The notes under the pieces are model-generated. The model had not been told where the DNA came from. It saw only the letters and a list, made by a program, of their open reading frames with translations, and did no database searches. This document shows positions 16,160-24,293 of a stretch of DNA of 64,000 nt, in pieces. Source of the DNA: PALSA-505 sp963702235 (GTDB taxonomy: Bacteria; Actinomycetota; Actinomycetes; Streptosporangiales; Streptosporangiaceae). The number at the start of each line of letters is the position of its first letter. The stretch's first letter is position 1. The stretch lies in assembly GCA_963702235.1 (NCBI GenBank), contig CAVPBZ010000008.1:1-64000 (forward strand), given 5' to 3'. Made by a program: the position numbers and the translations under genes.

Positions 16160-17161
16160 GTGGACCGGATTGAGGCAACCATCGAGGCGCACACCCTGGC
16201 CACGGCCCAGGTCCGGGAGGCCTGTGCCATTCCGGGCACGTCAGTCCGGACGGCGTGGCTGTGCCGGGACAAGCCGTCGATGAAGCAGGTGCTGCGCGAG
16301 GCGGGAGTACCCACAGCCGCCTCGACCGCGGCGCGGAGCGCTGCTGAGGCACTCGCCTTCGCCGAGCAGGTCGGCTTCCCGCTGATACTCAAGCCGCGCA
16401 GCGGCGCCGGCGCAGCGGACACGATGCGGGCCGAGAATGCCGCCGGCCTCGAGCAGGCCCTGGGAATCTTCGGCGGTCAGGGCGTCGAGTCGATCGCCGT
16501 GGAGGAGTTCGTGGAGGGCCACGAGGGCTTCTACGACACCATCACGATCAACGGGCAGGTCGCTCTGGATTTCGTGTCGCACTACTACCCGAACGTCCTG
16601 GCGGCCATGCGGACCCGATGGATCTCGCCGCAGTTCATCTCGACCAACCGGATCGACACGGCGCCGGAGTACGCCGACCTGCGTGAGATGGGCCGGCGTG
16701 TTAACGCGGCCCTCGGGATAGGGACGTCGGCGACGCACATGGAATGGTTCTCCGGCCCGAAGGGGCTGAAGTTCTCCGAGATCGGCTGCCGTCCGCCAGG
16801 GGTTGGGGCCTGGGATCTCTACTCCGCCGGCAACGAGATCGACGTCTACCGCGAGTGGGCGATGGCGATCGTGCCCGGCGAGACCGGCTCGGCGCCGTCG
16901 CGGCGGTACGCCAGCGGGATGGTCGCGCTGCGCCCCGAGCAGGACGGCCGCATCACGGGCTACACAGGAGCGGAGGAGATGAACCAGCAGTACGGCGAGT
17001 GGGTCATCGACGCCCACCTGCCTTCGCCGGGAACGGCGACCCAGCCGGTGGAGGCCGGATACATGGCCAATGCATACGTGCGGATGCGTCATCCCGACTA
17101 CGACGCGCTGCGCGGGATGCTCGACGCGGTCGGGCAGATACTGCACGTCTACGCCTCGTGA
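16160..17161 (+). CDS. ATP-grasp domain ligase, N-terminally truncated
   Basis: A 333-residue open frame with the ATP-grasp core: SVRTAWLCRDKPSMKQVLRE (start of the A subdomain), PLILKPRSGAGAADT (nucleotide-binding lysine), VEEFVEGHEGFYDTI (adenine loop) and KFSEIGCRPPG (metal-binding Glu and conserved Arg). Such enzymes couple a carboxylate to an amine through an acyl phosphate. The pre-ATP-grasp domain appears lost by a deletion and frameshift just upstream (16077-16157), so translation from GTG 16160 would give a shortened enzyme of uncertain activity. The stop overlaps the next start by GTGA, the first gene of a five-gene operon. Confidence 0.75.
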   Translation: MDRIEATIEAHTLATAQVREACAIPGTSVRTAWLCRDKPSMKQVLREAGVPTAASTAARSAAEALAFAEQVGFPLILKPRSGAGAADTMRAENAAGLEQALGIFGGQGVESIAVEEFVEGHEGFYDTITINGQVALDFVSHYYPNVLAAMRTRWISPQFISTNRIDTAPEYADLREMGRRVNAALGIGTSATHMEWFSGPKGLKFSEIGCRPPGVGAWDLYSAGNEIDVYREWAMAIVPGETGSAPSRRYASGMVALRPEQDGRITGYTGAEEMNQQYGEWVIDAHLPSPGTATQPVEAGYMANAYVRMRHPDYDALRGMLDAVGQILHVYAS

Positions 17162-18075
17162 GGGTGACGTTGCTGGGACCGCAGCGCAGGCCGACGCTGG
17201 ACACGGTAGCGGCGTCGCTGCGGCTGGCGGGCCCGATCGCCACGATCACCGCCGGGTGGCAGGAGCGCGAGCCCGACGACGGCGCGCTGAGCGAGCGGCT
17301 CGGGTCAAGTGATGTCAATCTCTCGCTGTACGGTCGATGGCTCGACGTGCAGGATCGTAGCCCGGACTTCGCCGCGGCCGAGCGGCGGCTGCGGGGGGTG
17401 CTGGAGGAGGTGCAGGAGATCTACCTGCTGCGCCTGGACCATGCGCTGCAGGCGGTCTACGCCGTCCAGCGCCGCAGCGGCCATGACCGGCTCCGGGCCG
17501 ATGCTCTGGCCGAGGCCGTCGCCGCCGTCCGCGAGCTCGACGCGGCGCACCTGCACCGCGTCAGCGATGTCCGCGGCGAGTTCTACCAGGCGTGGCGGCC
17601 GCACGACGCGCCAGTGATCGCCGAGCACCGCTCCGCCGTCGCACGCCTGCTCGGCGATGCCGCTGCCCTCGTTATCGCCGGCGGGCACGTGGGCGTGCTG
17701 GCGCACACCATGCATTTGTTCGATGTCGCGCCACCGCCACGCTCGCCCGTGATCGCATGGTCCGCCGGCGCGATGGCGCTGACCGACCGGATCGTGCTCT
17801 TCCACGACCGCTCACCGCAGGGATTCGGTCACCCCGAGGTCTTCGGCACGGGCCTCGGTGTGCTGCGGGGTGTCGTACCGCTGCCGCACGCCCGCGCGAG
17901 GCTGCTGCTCGACGACGCGCCGCGGATGGCCGTCTTCGCCCGGAGATTCGCACCTGCTCGCTGTGTACTGCTGGAGAACGGCACCCGGGTCGATACCGAT
18001 GGCGACGGGACGTGCCCGCCGGGCACCCGCGTGCTCGCCGAGGACGGCCGCGTGGCCGCTCTGGAGTCAACGTGA
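17158..18075 (+). CDS. Peptidase S51 / cyanophycinase-like (type 1 glutamine amidotransferase-like) protein
   Basis: A 305-residue protein. The nucleophile elbow is VIAWSAGAMAL with Ser202, the arrangement of peptidase E and cyanophycinase, preceded by the strand LVIAGGHVGVL. Downstream, LENGTRVDTDGDG and the short hairpin at the end fit the same fold. The N-terminal ~150 residues (a small alpha-beta part and long helices with LEEVQEIYLLRLDHALQAVY) are not typical of S51 and I do not recognise them. Start GTG 17158 overlaps the ATP-grasp stop; its own stop overlaps the next GTG. A hydrolase or amidase for the product of the ATP-grasp enzymes, in the manner of cyanophycinase with cyanophycin, is the working idea. 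Confidence 0.78.
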   Translation: MRVTLLGPQRRPTLDTVAASLRLAGPIATITAGWQEREPDDGALSERLGSSDVNLSLYGRWLDVQDRSPDFAAAERRLRGVLEEVQEIYLLRLDHALQAVYAVQRRSGHDRLRADALAEAVAAVRELDAAHLHRVSDVRGEFYQAWRPHDAPVIAEHRSAVARLLGDAAALVIAGGHVGVLAHTMHLFDVAPPPRSPVIAWSAGAMALTDRIVLFHDRSPQGFGHPEVFGTGLGVLRGVVPLPHARARLLLDDAPRMAVFARRFAPARCVLLENGTRVDTDGDGTCPPGTRVLAEDGRVAALEST

Positions 18076-19241
18076 CGACGGTGAGCGGCCCGGCGGTCAG
18101 CCGCAAGCTCGCCATCAACAGGCTCCGGGAACGCAGGCCGCTTGAGCCGGCTGTCGTCGACCGTTTCCTGGCCCGATACGAGGTGCCCATCGTCGAGGGC
18201 GCCCGCTGCACGTTCCTGTACCGGGGCGAGGCCGATGAGGTCCGGCTCGTGCACCGGATCTTCGGGCTACCCGAGCGCATCCCGCTGCGCCGGCTGCACG
18301 GCACAGACCTGTGGTATGTCGTCGTGGAACTGCCTGACGGCTCCCGAATCGAGTACCAGCTCGAAGTTTCGCACGGTGAGCGGCGCGAGCGGATCAACGA
18401 CCCGCTGAACCTCCGGCTCGCGCACAGCCCGCTGGGCAGTTCCTCGGTCTGCTACGCCCGCGGGTACGAGGTGCCCGAGTGGACCCAGCCGGATCCGGTG
18501 TCACGTCCCGGATCGCTGGCCGATCTCGTCGTGCCGAGCCGCGCGCTGCGCCGCGACTGCCGGGTGACTGTCTACCTGCCGGCCCGGTTCCGGCGCACCG
18601 CCCGCTATCCGCTGCTGGTCGTCCACGACGGCGGCGACTACCTCGAGTACGCGTCGGCCAGCACGGTGCTCGACAACCTCATCCACCGGCTCGATGTAGC
18701 CGAGACCATCGCGGCGTTCGTGTACCCGGGCGATCGGCTGGTCGAGTACGCCAACTCGGCGGCGCACGCCCGCTACCTGACGGCTGAGCTGGTACCACGG
18801 CTGGAGTCGGAGTTCCCGCTCGCCGGCACGCCGTCCGCCCGGTGCCTGATGGGCGCGAGCTTCGGTGCCGTCGCCGCGTTGTCGACCGCCTACCGCTACC
18901 CGGACGTCTACGGATCGCTGCTGCTGCAGTCCGGTTCCTTCGTCTTCACCGACATCGGCAACGACCACGGCGGCGGACCGGCGTTCGAGCCGGTGGTGAG
19001 ATTCGTCAACCGGTACCGTGCCGCTCCGCGCCGGGTCGCCGACCGGCTGTTCGTCAGCTGCGGGGTCTACGAGCCGCTGATCATCCGCAACCGGTCCATG
19101 GTTCCCACGTTCGAGGCCGCCGGGATGGCCGTCCGTTACGTCGAGGCCCGCGATGGGCACAGCTGGGAGAACTGGCGCGACCGGCTGCGGGAGGGGCTGT
19201 CATGGATATTCCCCGGTCCTCAGAAGTTCTTCTACGAGTGA
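18072..19241 (+). CDS. Enterochelin-esterase-like alpha/beta hydrolase
   Basis: A 389-residue two-domain protein. Residues ~20-160 are an immunoglobulin-like/CBM48-type N domain as in Fes/IroD (TFLYRGEADEVRLVHRIFGL, LWYVVVELPDGSRIEYQLEV). Residues ~165-389 form the esterase: VTVYLPARF, LLVVHDGGDYLEY, nucleophile Ser263 in GASFGA and His363 in RDGHSWENW. Family members hydrolyse ester bonds in siderophores or act on related trilactones and carbohydrate esters. It is third in the ATP-grasp operon, with GTGA overlap upstream and four bases to the next start. No siderophore synthesis genes are visible, so the substrate is probably the operon's own product. Confidence 0.85.
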   Translation: MTTVSGPAVSRKLAINRLRERRPLEPAVVDRFLARYEVPIVEGARCTFLYRGEADEVRLVHRIFGLPERIPLRRLHGTDLWYVVVELPDGSRIEYQLEVSHGERRERINDPLNLRLAHSPLGSSSVCYARGYEVPEWTQPDPVSRPGSLADLVVPSRALRRDCRVTVYLPARFRRTARYPLLVVHDGGDYLEYASASTVLDNLIHRLDVAETIAAFVYPGDRLVEYANSAAHARYLTAELVPRLESEFPLAGTPSARCLMGASFGAVAALSTAYRYPDVYGSLLLQSGSFVFTDIGNDHGGGPAFEPVVRFVNRYRAAPRRVADRLFVSCGVYEPLIIRNRSMVPTFEAAGMAVRYVEARDGHSWENWRDRLREGLSWIFPGPQKFFYE

Positions 19242-19245
19242 CGAC

Positions 19246-19971
19246 GTGAAGACACTCCAGCGGTGGTTCTCCGACCGGCTCCAGGAGCAGATCACGGTCG
19301 TCCGGTGGGGCACCTACGGCAGGCCGGTGCTGGTTTTCCCGTCGGCCGGGGGCGACGCCGAGGAGATCGAGCGCTTCGGCCTGGTTGACGCGTGCGGGCC
19401 GTTGCTCGCGGAGGGCCGGATCAAGCTGTACTCGGCCGACAGCGTCGCCGGGCAAGCGATGATCACCAAGGCGGGCTCGCCGGAGCACCGCACCTGGCTG
19501 CTCAATCAGTTCCACGAATGCATCCGGCACGAGGTCGTGCCGGCGATCCACGCGGATCTCGGCGGCCAGGCCGCGGACGTGATCGCCAGCGGCGCCTCGA
19601 TCGGGGCGTTCAACGCGGTGGCCGTCCTGTGCCGGTATCCCGATGTCTTCTGCGCGGCCGTCGGCATGAGCGGGAGCTACCGGATCGAGCGCTTCTACGA
19701 TGAGGCCTCGAGCCAGGACCTGTACTTCTCGGCGCCGCTGCAATTCCTGCCGGGCCTGAACGGCCCGCAGCTGGACCTGCTACGCCGACGGTATGTCGTG
19801 CTCGCGGCCGGGGAGGGCGCGTGGGAGGACATCGGCGAGTCCTGGCAGATGGCGTCAGCCCTAGGCGCGAAGGAGATCCCTAACCGCGTGGACAACTGGG
19901 GCCCGCAATGGGAACACGACTGGCCGACATGGCACCGGATGCTGCCGCAGTACCTGGGCGAGCTCACCTGA
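19246..19971 (+). CDS. Esterase-family alpha/beta hydrolase
   Basis: A 241-residue one-domain esterase related to the enterochelin-esterase/antigen-85-like group. The opening HTVVRWG-type strand (ITVVRWGTYGRPVLVFPSAG) leads to the nucleophile Ser118 in ASGASIGAFNA and a late EHDWPTWHRMLP segment carrying the probable catalytic histidine. The oxyanion region is GGDAEEIERFG. The start is GTG 19246, four bases after the previous stop. Two different esterases side by side in an ATP-grasp operon is unusual and suggests a two-step release or transfer. About 110 bases separate it from the second ATP-grasp gene. Confidence 0.82.
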   Translation: MKTLQRWFSDRLQEQITVVRWGTYGRPVLVFPSAGGDAEEIERFGLVDACGPLLAEGRIKLYSADSVAGQAMITKAGSPEHRTWLLNQFHECIRHEVVPAIHADLGGQAADVIASGASIGAFNAVAVLCRYPDVFCAAVGMSGSYRIERFYDEASSQDLYFSAPLQFLPGLNGPQLDLLRRRYVVLAAGEGAWEDIGESWQMASALGAKEIPNRVDNWGPQWEHDWPTWHRMLPQYLGELT

Positions 19972-20079
19972 CCCGGCGAGCCGCGGCGGCACCCGCGATG
20001 TACGCATCTCGACAGTGCGGGCCGGCTGGAATACCGTCCGGGAAGTACTCACCATGCCGCGCGACGATCGGGAGACGCT

Positions 20080-21333
20080 GTGGACGGCGAAGTCCGGCAT
20101 CTGGTGGGGCTGCTGCTCGGCACCGAGGACGACTGGCCTCGGGCGTTCGAGCTCCTGCTGGCCGGCCTTGGCCCGGTCTGCGACGACGCAGGGCGGCGCC
20201 ACGTGTTCGCCACTGAGCGCCTGACCATCGAACCGTTCTCGCTCCGGGCGAAACCGCGCACCGATCTCGTCATCGACCGGCTCGCGTACTGGTACTACCA
20301 CCCGCGCGAGTGGCTCAAGAAGGTCGCGCTGATGGACAACGTCTACCTGCTCAACTCGCCGTTCACGTTCCAGGCAATGGAGAAGCACGCGGCCTACTGC
20401 GCCATGATCCGCCTTGGCCTGAAGGTGCCAGAGACGGTCCTGGTGCCCTACAAGAACCCGCCCGATCACGCCAAATATGCCTACACCGCGCGGCGTTACA
20501 ATGTGCCGTTCGATCTCGACGCGGTCGCCGCGCAGATCGGGTACCCGATGTACATGAAGCCGTACGACGGCGGCGGATGGCGCGGAGTCTCCCGCGTCAG
20601 GAACGCCGAAGAGCTGCACCGTGCGTACGACGAGTCCGGCGGGATGCTCATGCATCTTCAGGCCGCCATCGAGGGCTACGACGTATTCGCCAGGGCGCTG
20701 TCCATCGGCGCCGAGACTATGGTGATGCGCTTTGACCCCGGCAAGCCGATGCACGACCGGTACCGCGTCGAGCACGGATTCCTCGAGCCAGCCACCGGCG
20801 ACGAGGTCGTGACGATCTCGAGAGTCGTCAACGCGTTCTTCCGCTGGGAATTTAACTCCTGCGAGATGCTCGTCAAGGACGGACACGTCTTCCCGATCGA
20901 CTACGCCAACGCCTGCCCGGACGTGGCGGTTACCTCCCTGCACTATTACTTCCCCTGGGCGATGAGGACCCTCGTGAAATGGACCGTCTTCTGCCTGGCG
21001 ACCGGGCGGCGGCCGCGTATCGATCTTGACACTCGCTCCTACTTCGACGTCGCCGAGCGTGACGATCTCGACTACCGGCAGAAGCTCGCGGAATATGGGC
21101 GGCTCGCCGATGCATATTTCGACGTCAACGCCTACCGCGACTTCTGCGCGGCGCAGCTACCGGACATCGACCAACGAGTACTCGACTGGACGAGCGGGCC
21201 AGCGTTCGACCGGCTGCTCGTCAACACCGTGACGTCCACCTATCCGGCGCACGAACACGAGCGATTCATCGCACACATCCGTGGCCTGGTCGCGCTGTGG
21301 GTGCGAGACGAGGCAGGGCGCCTGCAAGGATGA
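20080..21333 (+). CDS. ATP-grasp domain ligase (second, full length)
   Basis: A 417-residue ATP-grasp protein distinct from the first. It has IDRLAYWYYHPREWLKK near the N terminus, the nucleotide-binding GYPMYMKPYDGGGWRGV (lysine plus glycine-rich loop), MLMHLQAAIEGYDVFARAL and the metal site FNSCEMLVKDGHVFPIDYAN with Glu and Asn in position. A C-terminal helical tail of ~120 residues follows. GTG 20080 is preceded by GGGAGA; the upstream ATG at 20054 is out of frame. It is the last gene of the operon. With two ATP-grasp ligases the cluster could make two amide bonds, or one enzyme could form and one cap the product. Confidence 0.85.
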   Translation: MDGEVRHLVGLLLGTEDDWPRAFELLLAGLGPVCDDAGRRHVFATERLTIEPFSLRAKPRTDLVIDRLAYWYYHPREWLKKVALMDNVYLLNSPFTFQAMEKHAAYCAMIRLGLKVPETVLVPYKNPPDHAKYAYTARRYNVPFDLDAVAAQIGYPMYMKPYDGGGWRGVSRVRNAEELHRAYDESGGMLMHLQAAIEGYDVFARALSIGAETMVMRFDPGKPMHDRYRVEHGFLEPATGDEVVTISRVVNAFFRWEFNSCEMLVKDGHVFPIDYANACPDVAVTSLHYYFPWAMRTLVKWTVFCLATGRRPRIDLDTRSYFDVAERDDLDYRQKLAEYGRLADAYFDVNAYRDFCAAQLPDIDQRVLDWTSGPAFDRLLVNTVTSTYPAHEHERFIAHIRGLVALWVRDEAGRLQG

Positions 21334-21357
21334 ACGGGACGGCTCCGAGCCTGGGTG

Positions 21358-21530
21358 GGTCATGTTCAGCGGGTTCGCGGCGGCAGCTAGTCCGCCGAGG
21401 TCGACCAGGAAGCGTAGGTCATGGTGTTTGTACGGTTTGGCCCGTCCGGTGCCGAGGGAAGCCGAGACGTTCTTCGCGATCTGCTTGCCCTGTCGCTGAG
21501 CATGCTGGGCCGGGTGTTCGTCAGTGTCGT
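21358..21530 (-). pseudogene. Type II NADH dehydrogenase remnant (C-terminal part)
   Basis: On the minus strand, DEHPAQHAQRQGKQIAKNVS, then ASLGTGRAKPYKHHDLRFLV and DLGGLAAAANPLN match the conserved end of FAD-dependent NADH dehydrogenases (PTAQHA-RQG, then the DLG-VVDLGG segment). Nothing of the FAD or NADH-binding domains remains in the window. The surrounding 284 bases between 21334 and 21617 hold no other gene. Confidence 0.65.
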
Positions 21531-21617
21531 TCGCTGGGAGGGTACGGCGGGGCCGCACGCCAAGATTGCCCACAGGGCGGGCGGTTCGCACCGGGCGCTT
21601 GCAGGCTCGGGGGTGCC

Positions 21618-21905
21618 TTACCTGTAGATCTTCCGGGCAATGGATGCACCGAGCACGCCGATGCACCAGCCTGCGAAAATGAACCAGACGACGGTACGGG
21701 AGGTGCTGTTCAGGTCCCATGCCATGAAGCCAGCCAGGATGAGTGCCCAGGCGACCAGGCCGCCGATGACCCACACGGCGTAGGGCGGCCGGTCCTCCAC
21801 TGGCCTGCGCCACGCGGGTGGCCAGGGACGCATCTGATGCAGGAGGGTCGTCATGGTACTGCCACGAGGATCGCGGGGAACGGTGTTGTCACTCAGTGCG
21901 TACAT
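21618..21905 (-). CDS. Small two-helix membrane protein, unknown function
   Basis: A 95-residue protein. A polar N-terminal region rich in Arg and Pro (to about residue 40) is followed by two membrane helices (AVWVIGGLVAWALILAGFMA and VVWFIFAGWCIGVLGASIA) and a basic end RKIYR. It is reminiscent of DUF2530-like actinobacterial proteins, but I am not sure of the family. The ATG at 21905 has GGGAGGC five bases upstream; an inner ATG (residue 18) is possible. A 32-base near-perfect palindrome lies 40 bases upstream, pointing to dedicated control. Confidence 0.65.
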   Translation of the reverse strand: MYALSDNTVPRDPRGSTMTTLLHQMRPWPPAWRRPVEDRPPYAVWVIGGLVAWALILAGFMAWDLNSTSRTVVWFIFAGWCIGVLGASIARKIYR

Positions 21906-21945
21906 GGGATGCCTCCCGTGACTTTCGGTGTCCGGCCACTCCGGT

Positions 21946-21977
21946 CACCTATCAAAGTGATATCAGTTTGCTAGGTG
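21946..21977. promoter_or_regulatory. 32-bp near-perfect palindrome upstream of a membrane protein gene
   Basis: Fourteen of 16 base pairs are complementary around the centre TGATATCA; the outer arms read CACCTA and TAGGTG. Mismatches are at 21952/21971 and 21957/21966. It is AT-richer than its surroundings and lies 40 bases upstream of the start codon at 21905, the right place for a repressor site. Confidence 0.65.
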
Positions 21978-22202
21978 GTATGTCAAGGATGGCAGCCGCA
22001 TGGGCAGGCTGGCGGCGTGGAGCAGGCTCAGCGCGAGGACCCGTCCGGCGCAAGACCAAGGAAGGCAACGGCGTGATCGTGCTGGCGCTGGAACGCAGAT
22101 GCCCCGGCCCCGCATCCGGGCCATGACGTCACCCGGGCTGGTCATCGCCGGGCAGTGGCCCGCTGGTTGGCATGGCGGCGGACCTACCCGTGGCGGGCCT
22201 AT

Positions 22203-22380
22203 CGCCAACGTTTCGCTGGCCGACCCTGCGTTCGCGCAGTCCATCCGCGACCGTACGCTGCTCGGCCGCACCCCGGCCATCGACGAGCTCGACGGCCCGC
22301 TGCTGTTCCTCGCCCCCGCCGCCTCCAGCTACATGACCGGGCAGGCCCTGGTCATCGACGGCGGATGGACCGCGGTATGA
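22203..22380 (+). pseudogene. Short-chain dehydrogenase (SDR) C-terminal remnant
   Basis: Plus-strand sequence encodes ADPAFAQSIRDRTLLGR, an ELDGPLLFLAPAASSYMTG segment and QALVIDGGWTAV ending at a stop. This is the standard end of classical SDRs (ASSYVTGQVL-VDGGWTA). The Rossmann fold and YxxxK catalytic part are absent; upstream sequence (22084-22200) shows no SDR similarity. Confidence 0.65.
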
Positions 22381-22464
22381 GCAGACACCCGCGGCATCGC
22401 CAGGCACGGCAGCTCTGCCAGGGCGAGCTCATGCCTTGCCGTAACCGGCCGGGCTGCCCGCAGG

Positions 22465-22623
22465 TTATTCGACCCGGATCCAGCTGAGCAGATCCTCCCG
22501 GCTGACCGTGTCCAGCAGGACCGGATGGTCGGCGGCCATGTGCCCCCGGATCTCGGCGACCACGTGGTCATCGCTATCACCGCGGGCCACGAACCCGCAC
22601 TCGCATCGGATCAGCTTGGCCAT
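22465..22623 (-). CDS. DUF1059 small protein
   Basis: A 52-residue protein with ATG at 22623 behind a strong TAGGAGG. It begins MAKLIRCECGFVARGDSDDH and continues with a VVAEIRGHMAADHP helix and the end DLLSWIRVE, the pattern of DUF1059. The CxCG start and the HxxxDHP segment may bind a metal. Function is unknown. It lies between an SDR remnant and a MITE-like element whose left arm overlaps its ribosome-binding region. Confidence 0.82.
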   Translation of the reverse strand: MAKLIRCECGFVARGDSDDHVVAEIRGHMAADHPVLLDTVSREDLLSWIRVE

Positions 22624-22635
22624 TGTTCCTCCTAT

Positions 22636-22784
22636 CTAGTGCCGTGACTACGAACGTTCGCGAGTTTCGGTCGCGCGCTCGTCATGATCAACGCCTACCT
22701 CGGGCCCAATGGCGGGCATCAAGCGGGCATTCATCGCGGCGACCTGACCGGACGAACCGGACAAGTAGCTTGCCGCGGCACTAG
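22636..22784. mobile_element. MITE-like element or IS remnant with 9-bp terminal inverted repeats
   Basis: CTAGTGCCG at 22636-22644 and its exact complement CGGCACTAG at 22776-22784 bracket 149 bases in the gap between the DUF1059 gene and the BTAD regulator. The CTAGTGCCGTGAC end resembles ends I associate with actinobacterial insertion elements. No transposase is encoded. Chance inverted repeats cannot be excluded. Confidence 0.4.
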
Positions 22785-22817
22785 CTCCTCCGCTCAGCGT
22801 ATGGCGAGAATGTTGGC

Positions 22818-23575
22818 GTGACCTTGGCGTCCTCGCACGCCGTGCGAATCCAGATCTGCGGGCCGCTCGCCGTCGAGCGCGACGGCCAGCGCCTGGATTC
22901 CCGCCTTCCCGGCCGCCAGGGCCGGCTGCTGTTCACCTACCTGGTCGCCAACCGCCACCGCCAGGTCCCCCGCGACGAGCTGGCCGAGGCCCTGTGGCGT
23001 GAGGCCGACCCGGCCGCTGTCGACACCCGGCTCAACCCGCTGCTGTCCAAGCTGCGCCGGGTCTTCGGCGCCGACACCGTTGACGGGCGCTCCCTCCTGC
23101 GGCTATGCCTGCCCGGCGCCTGGGTCGATCTCGAAGCCGCCGTCGAGGCCATCCACCGAGCCGAGTCCTCGGTCGCCCAGCAAGACTGGGCGCGGGCGTG
23201 GGGGCCGGCTCTGACCGCGCTGTTCGCAGCCGAGCGCGGCTTCCTTCCCGGTGAGGACGCGCACTGGATCGACGAGATCCGCCACCATCTGACGAGGCTC
23301 CGCCTGCGCGCCCTGGAGTGCTACGCGGCAGCCGGGCTAGGCATCGGAGGAACTGAGCTAGCCGCCGCGGTCCGGGCCGGCTGGCAGCTCGTCGGCCTTG
23401 CTCCGCTGCGGGAAAGCGGCTACCGCTACCTCATGCAGGCCCTCGCCGCCCAGGACAACCTGGCCGAAGCCCTGGGCGTTTACGGCCAGCTCAGCGAGTG
23501 CCTCCGCGACCAGCTCGGCGTCTCACCCAGCCCAGCCACGCGCGCCTCCACGAACGGCTCCTCGCCGCCACCTGA
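22818..23575 (+). CDS. BTAD-domain transcriptional regulator, frameshifted near the end
   Basis: A SARP-type regulator of ~250 residues: an OmpR-like winged helix (VRIQICGPLAVERDGQRLD, then LPGRQGRLLFTYLVANRHRQ and PRDELAEALW) followed by the BTAD helical domain (LRLRALECYAAAGL, SGYRYLMQALAAQDNLAEAL, LSECLRDQLGVSPSP). The expected ending RLHERLLAAT followed by a stop at 23573-23575 lies in a different frame from the rest; a one-base change near 23537 shifts the frame. As sequenced, the protein would run on to 24047 and fuse to a rhodanese. The natural gene probably ended at 23575. Confidence 0.75.
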
Positions 23576-23729
23576 ACGATGCCCGGGAACCGCCCGGACC
23601 GCTCACGGTTTCTCACGGTGGGCGGCCCGCCAGGAACCACGGCGGGACCCGGCGCCAAGGTTGCGCCAACGTTGCGTCAATGGCGCCGTCGTACAACTGG
23701 GCTATGGAGCGGAGCGCAGGGAGGTTCAG

Positions 23730-24265
23730 ATGAAGACAGTGCCGCAGACGGCTGCATCCACGCCGGGCCCAGGCACCGGCGCAAGCGTGCTGGCAGAGCC
23801 GGCGTGGCTGGAAGCCCGTCTCGGCGACCCCGCAGTGCGAGTGGTTGAGGTGGACGTGAGCCGGGCCGCCTATGGCGAGTGGCACATCGACGGAGCCGTG
23901 CTGTGGAACGTGTACGCCGACCTCAAGGACGCTGACTACCGGCTGGTGGGCGCGGCTGCCGTGGAGCGGCTGTTCTCGCGGTCGGGGATCAGCCCGGGCT
24001 CGACGGTAGTGTTTACGGTTACTCGCCCGCCGTGGGGTTCTGGCTGATGAAGCTCTACGGCCATATGGATGCCGACCTGCGCCAGGTCTTCCCCGGCCTC
24101 GGCGACGGCGAGATGATCACCTACTGCACGATCGGCGGACGGGCCAGCACCGCCTGGTTCGTCCTCACCTACCTGCTCGGGAGCGAGCACGTCCGTGTCT
24201 ACGATGGGTCGTGGGCCGAATGGGGCCGCATGACCGGCACCCCGGTCGAGCAAGGTCACGAATGA
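23730..24265 (+). pseudogene. Thiosulfate sulfurtransferase (rhodanese), broken
   Basis: ATG 23730 behind GGGAGG opens a rhodanese: RVVEVDVSRAAYGEWHIDGA (domain 1), LFSRSGISPGSTVVF, then a one-base frameshift near 24012 and YGYSPAVGFWLMKLYGH in the next frame. The following MDADLRQVFPGLGDGEMITYCTIGGRAST jumps straight to the active-site loop of domain 2 (Cys in YCTIGGRAS), so about 80-90 residues between the domains are missing. The catalytic loop survives but the fold cannot be complete. Confidence 0.75.
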
Positions 24266-24293
24266 TGCAGATACGCCCGCGGTGCTGGTGGCC

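Noticed and set aside
18072..19971. Siderophore uptake/release locus because of the enterochelin-esterase-like genes
   Set aside because: There is no siderophore synthetase, binding protein or iron transporter nearby, and no DtxR box upstream of the operon. The esterases lie within an ATP-grasp operon instead.
22818..24047. A single BTAD-rhodanese fusion protein
   Set aside because: The natural end of the BTAD family and its stop codon lie in another frame, and a separate start with ribosome-binding site exists for the rhodanese at 23730. A frameshift explains the fusion better.
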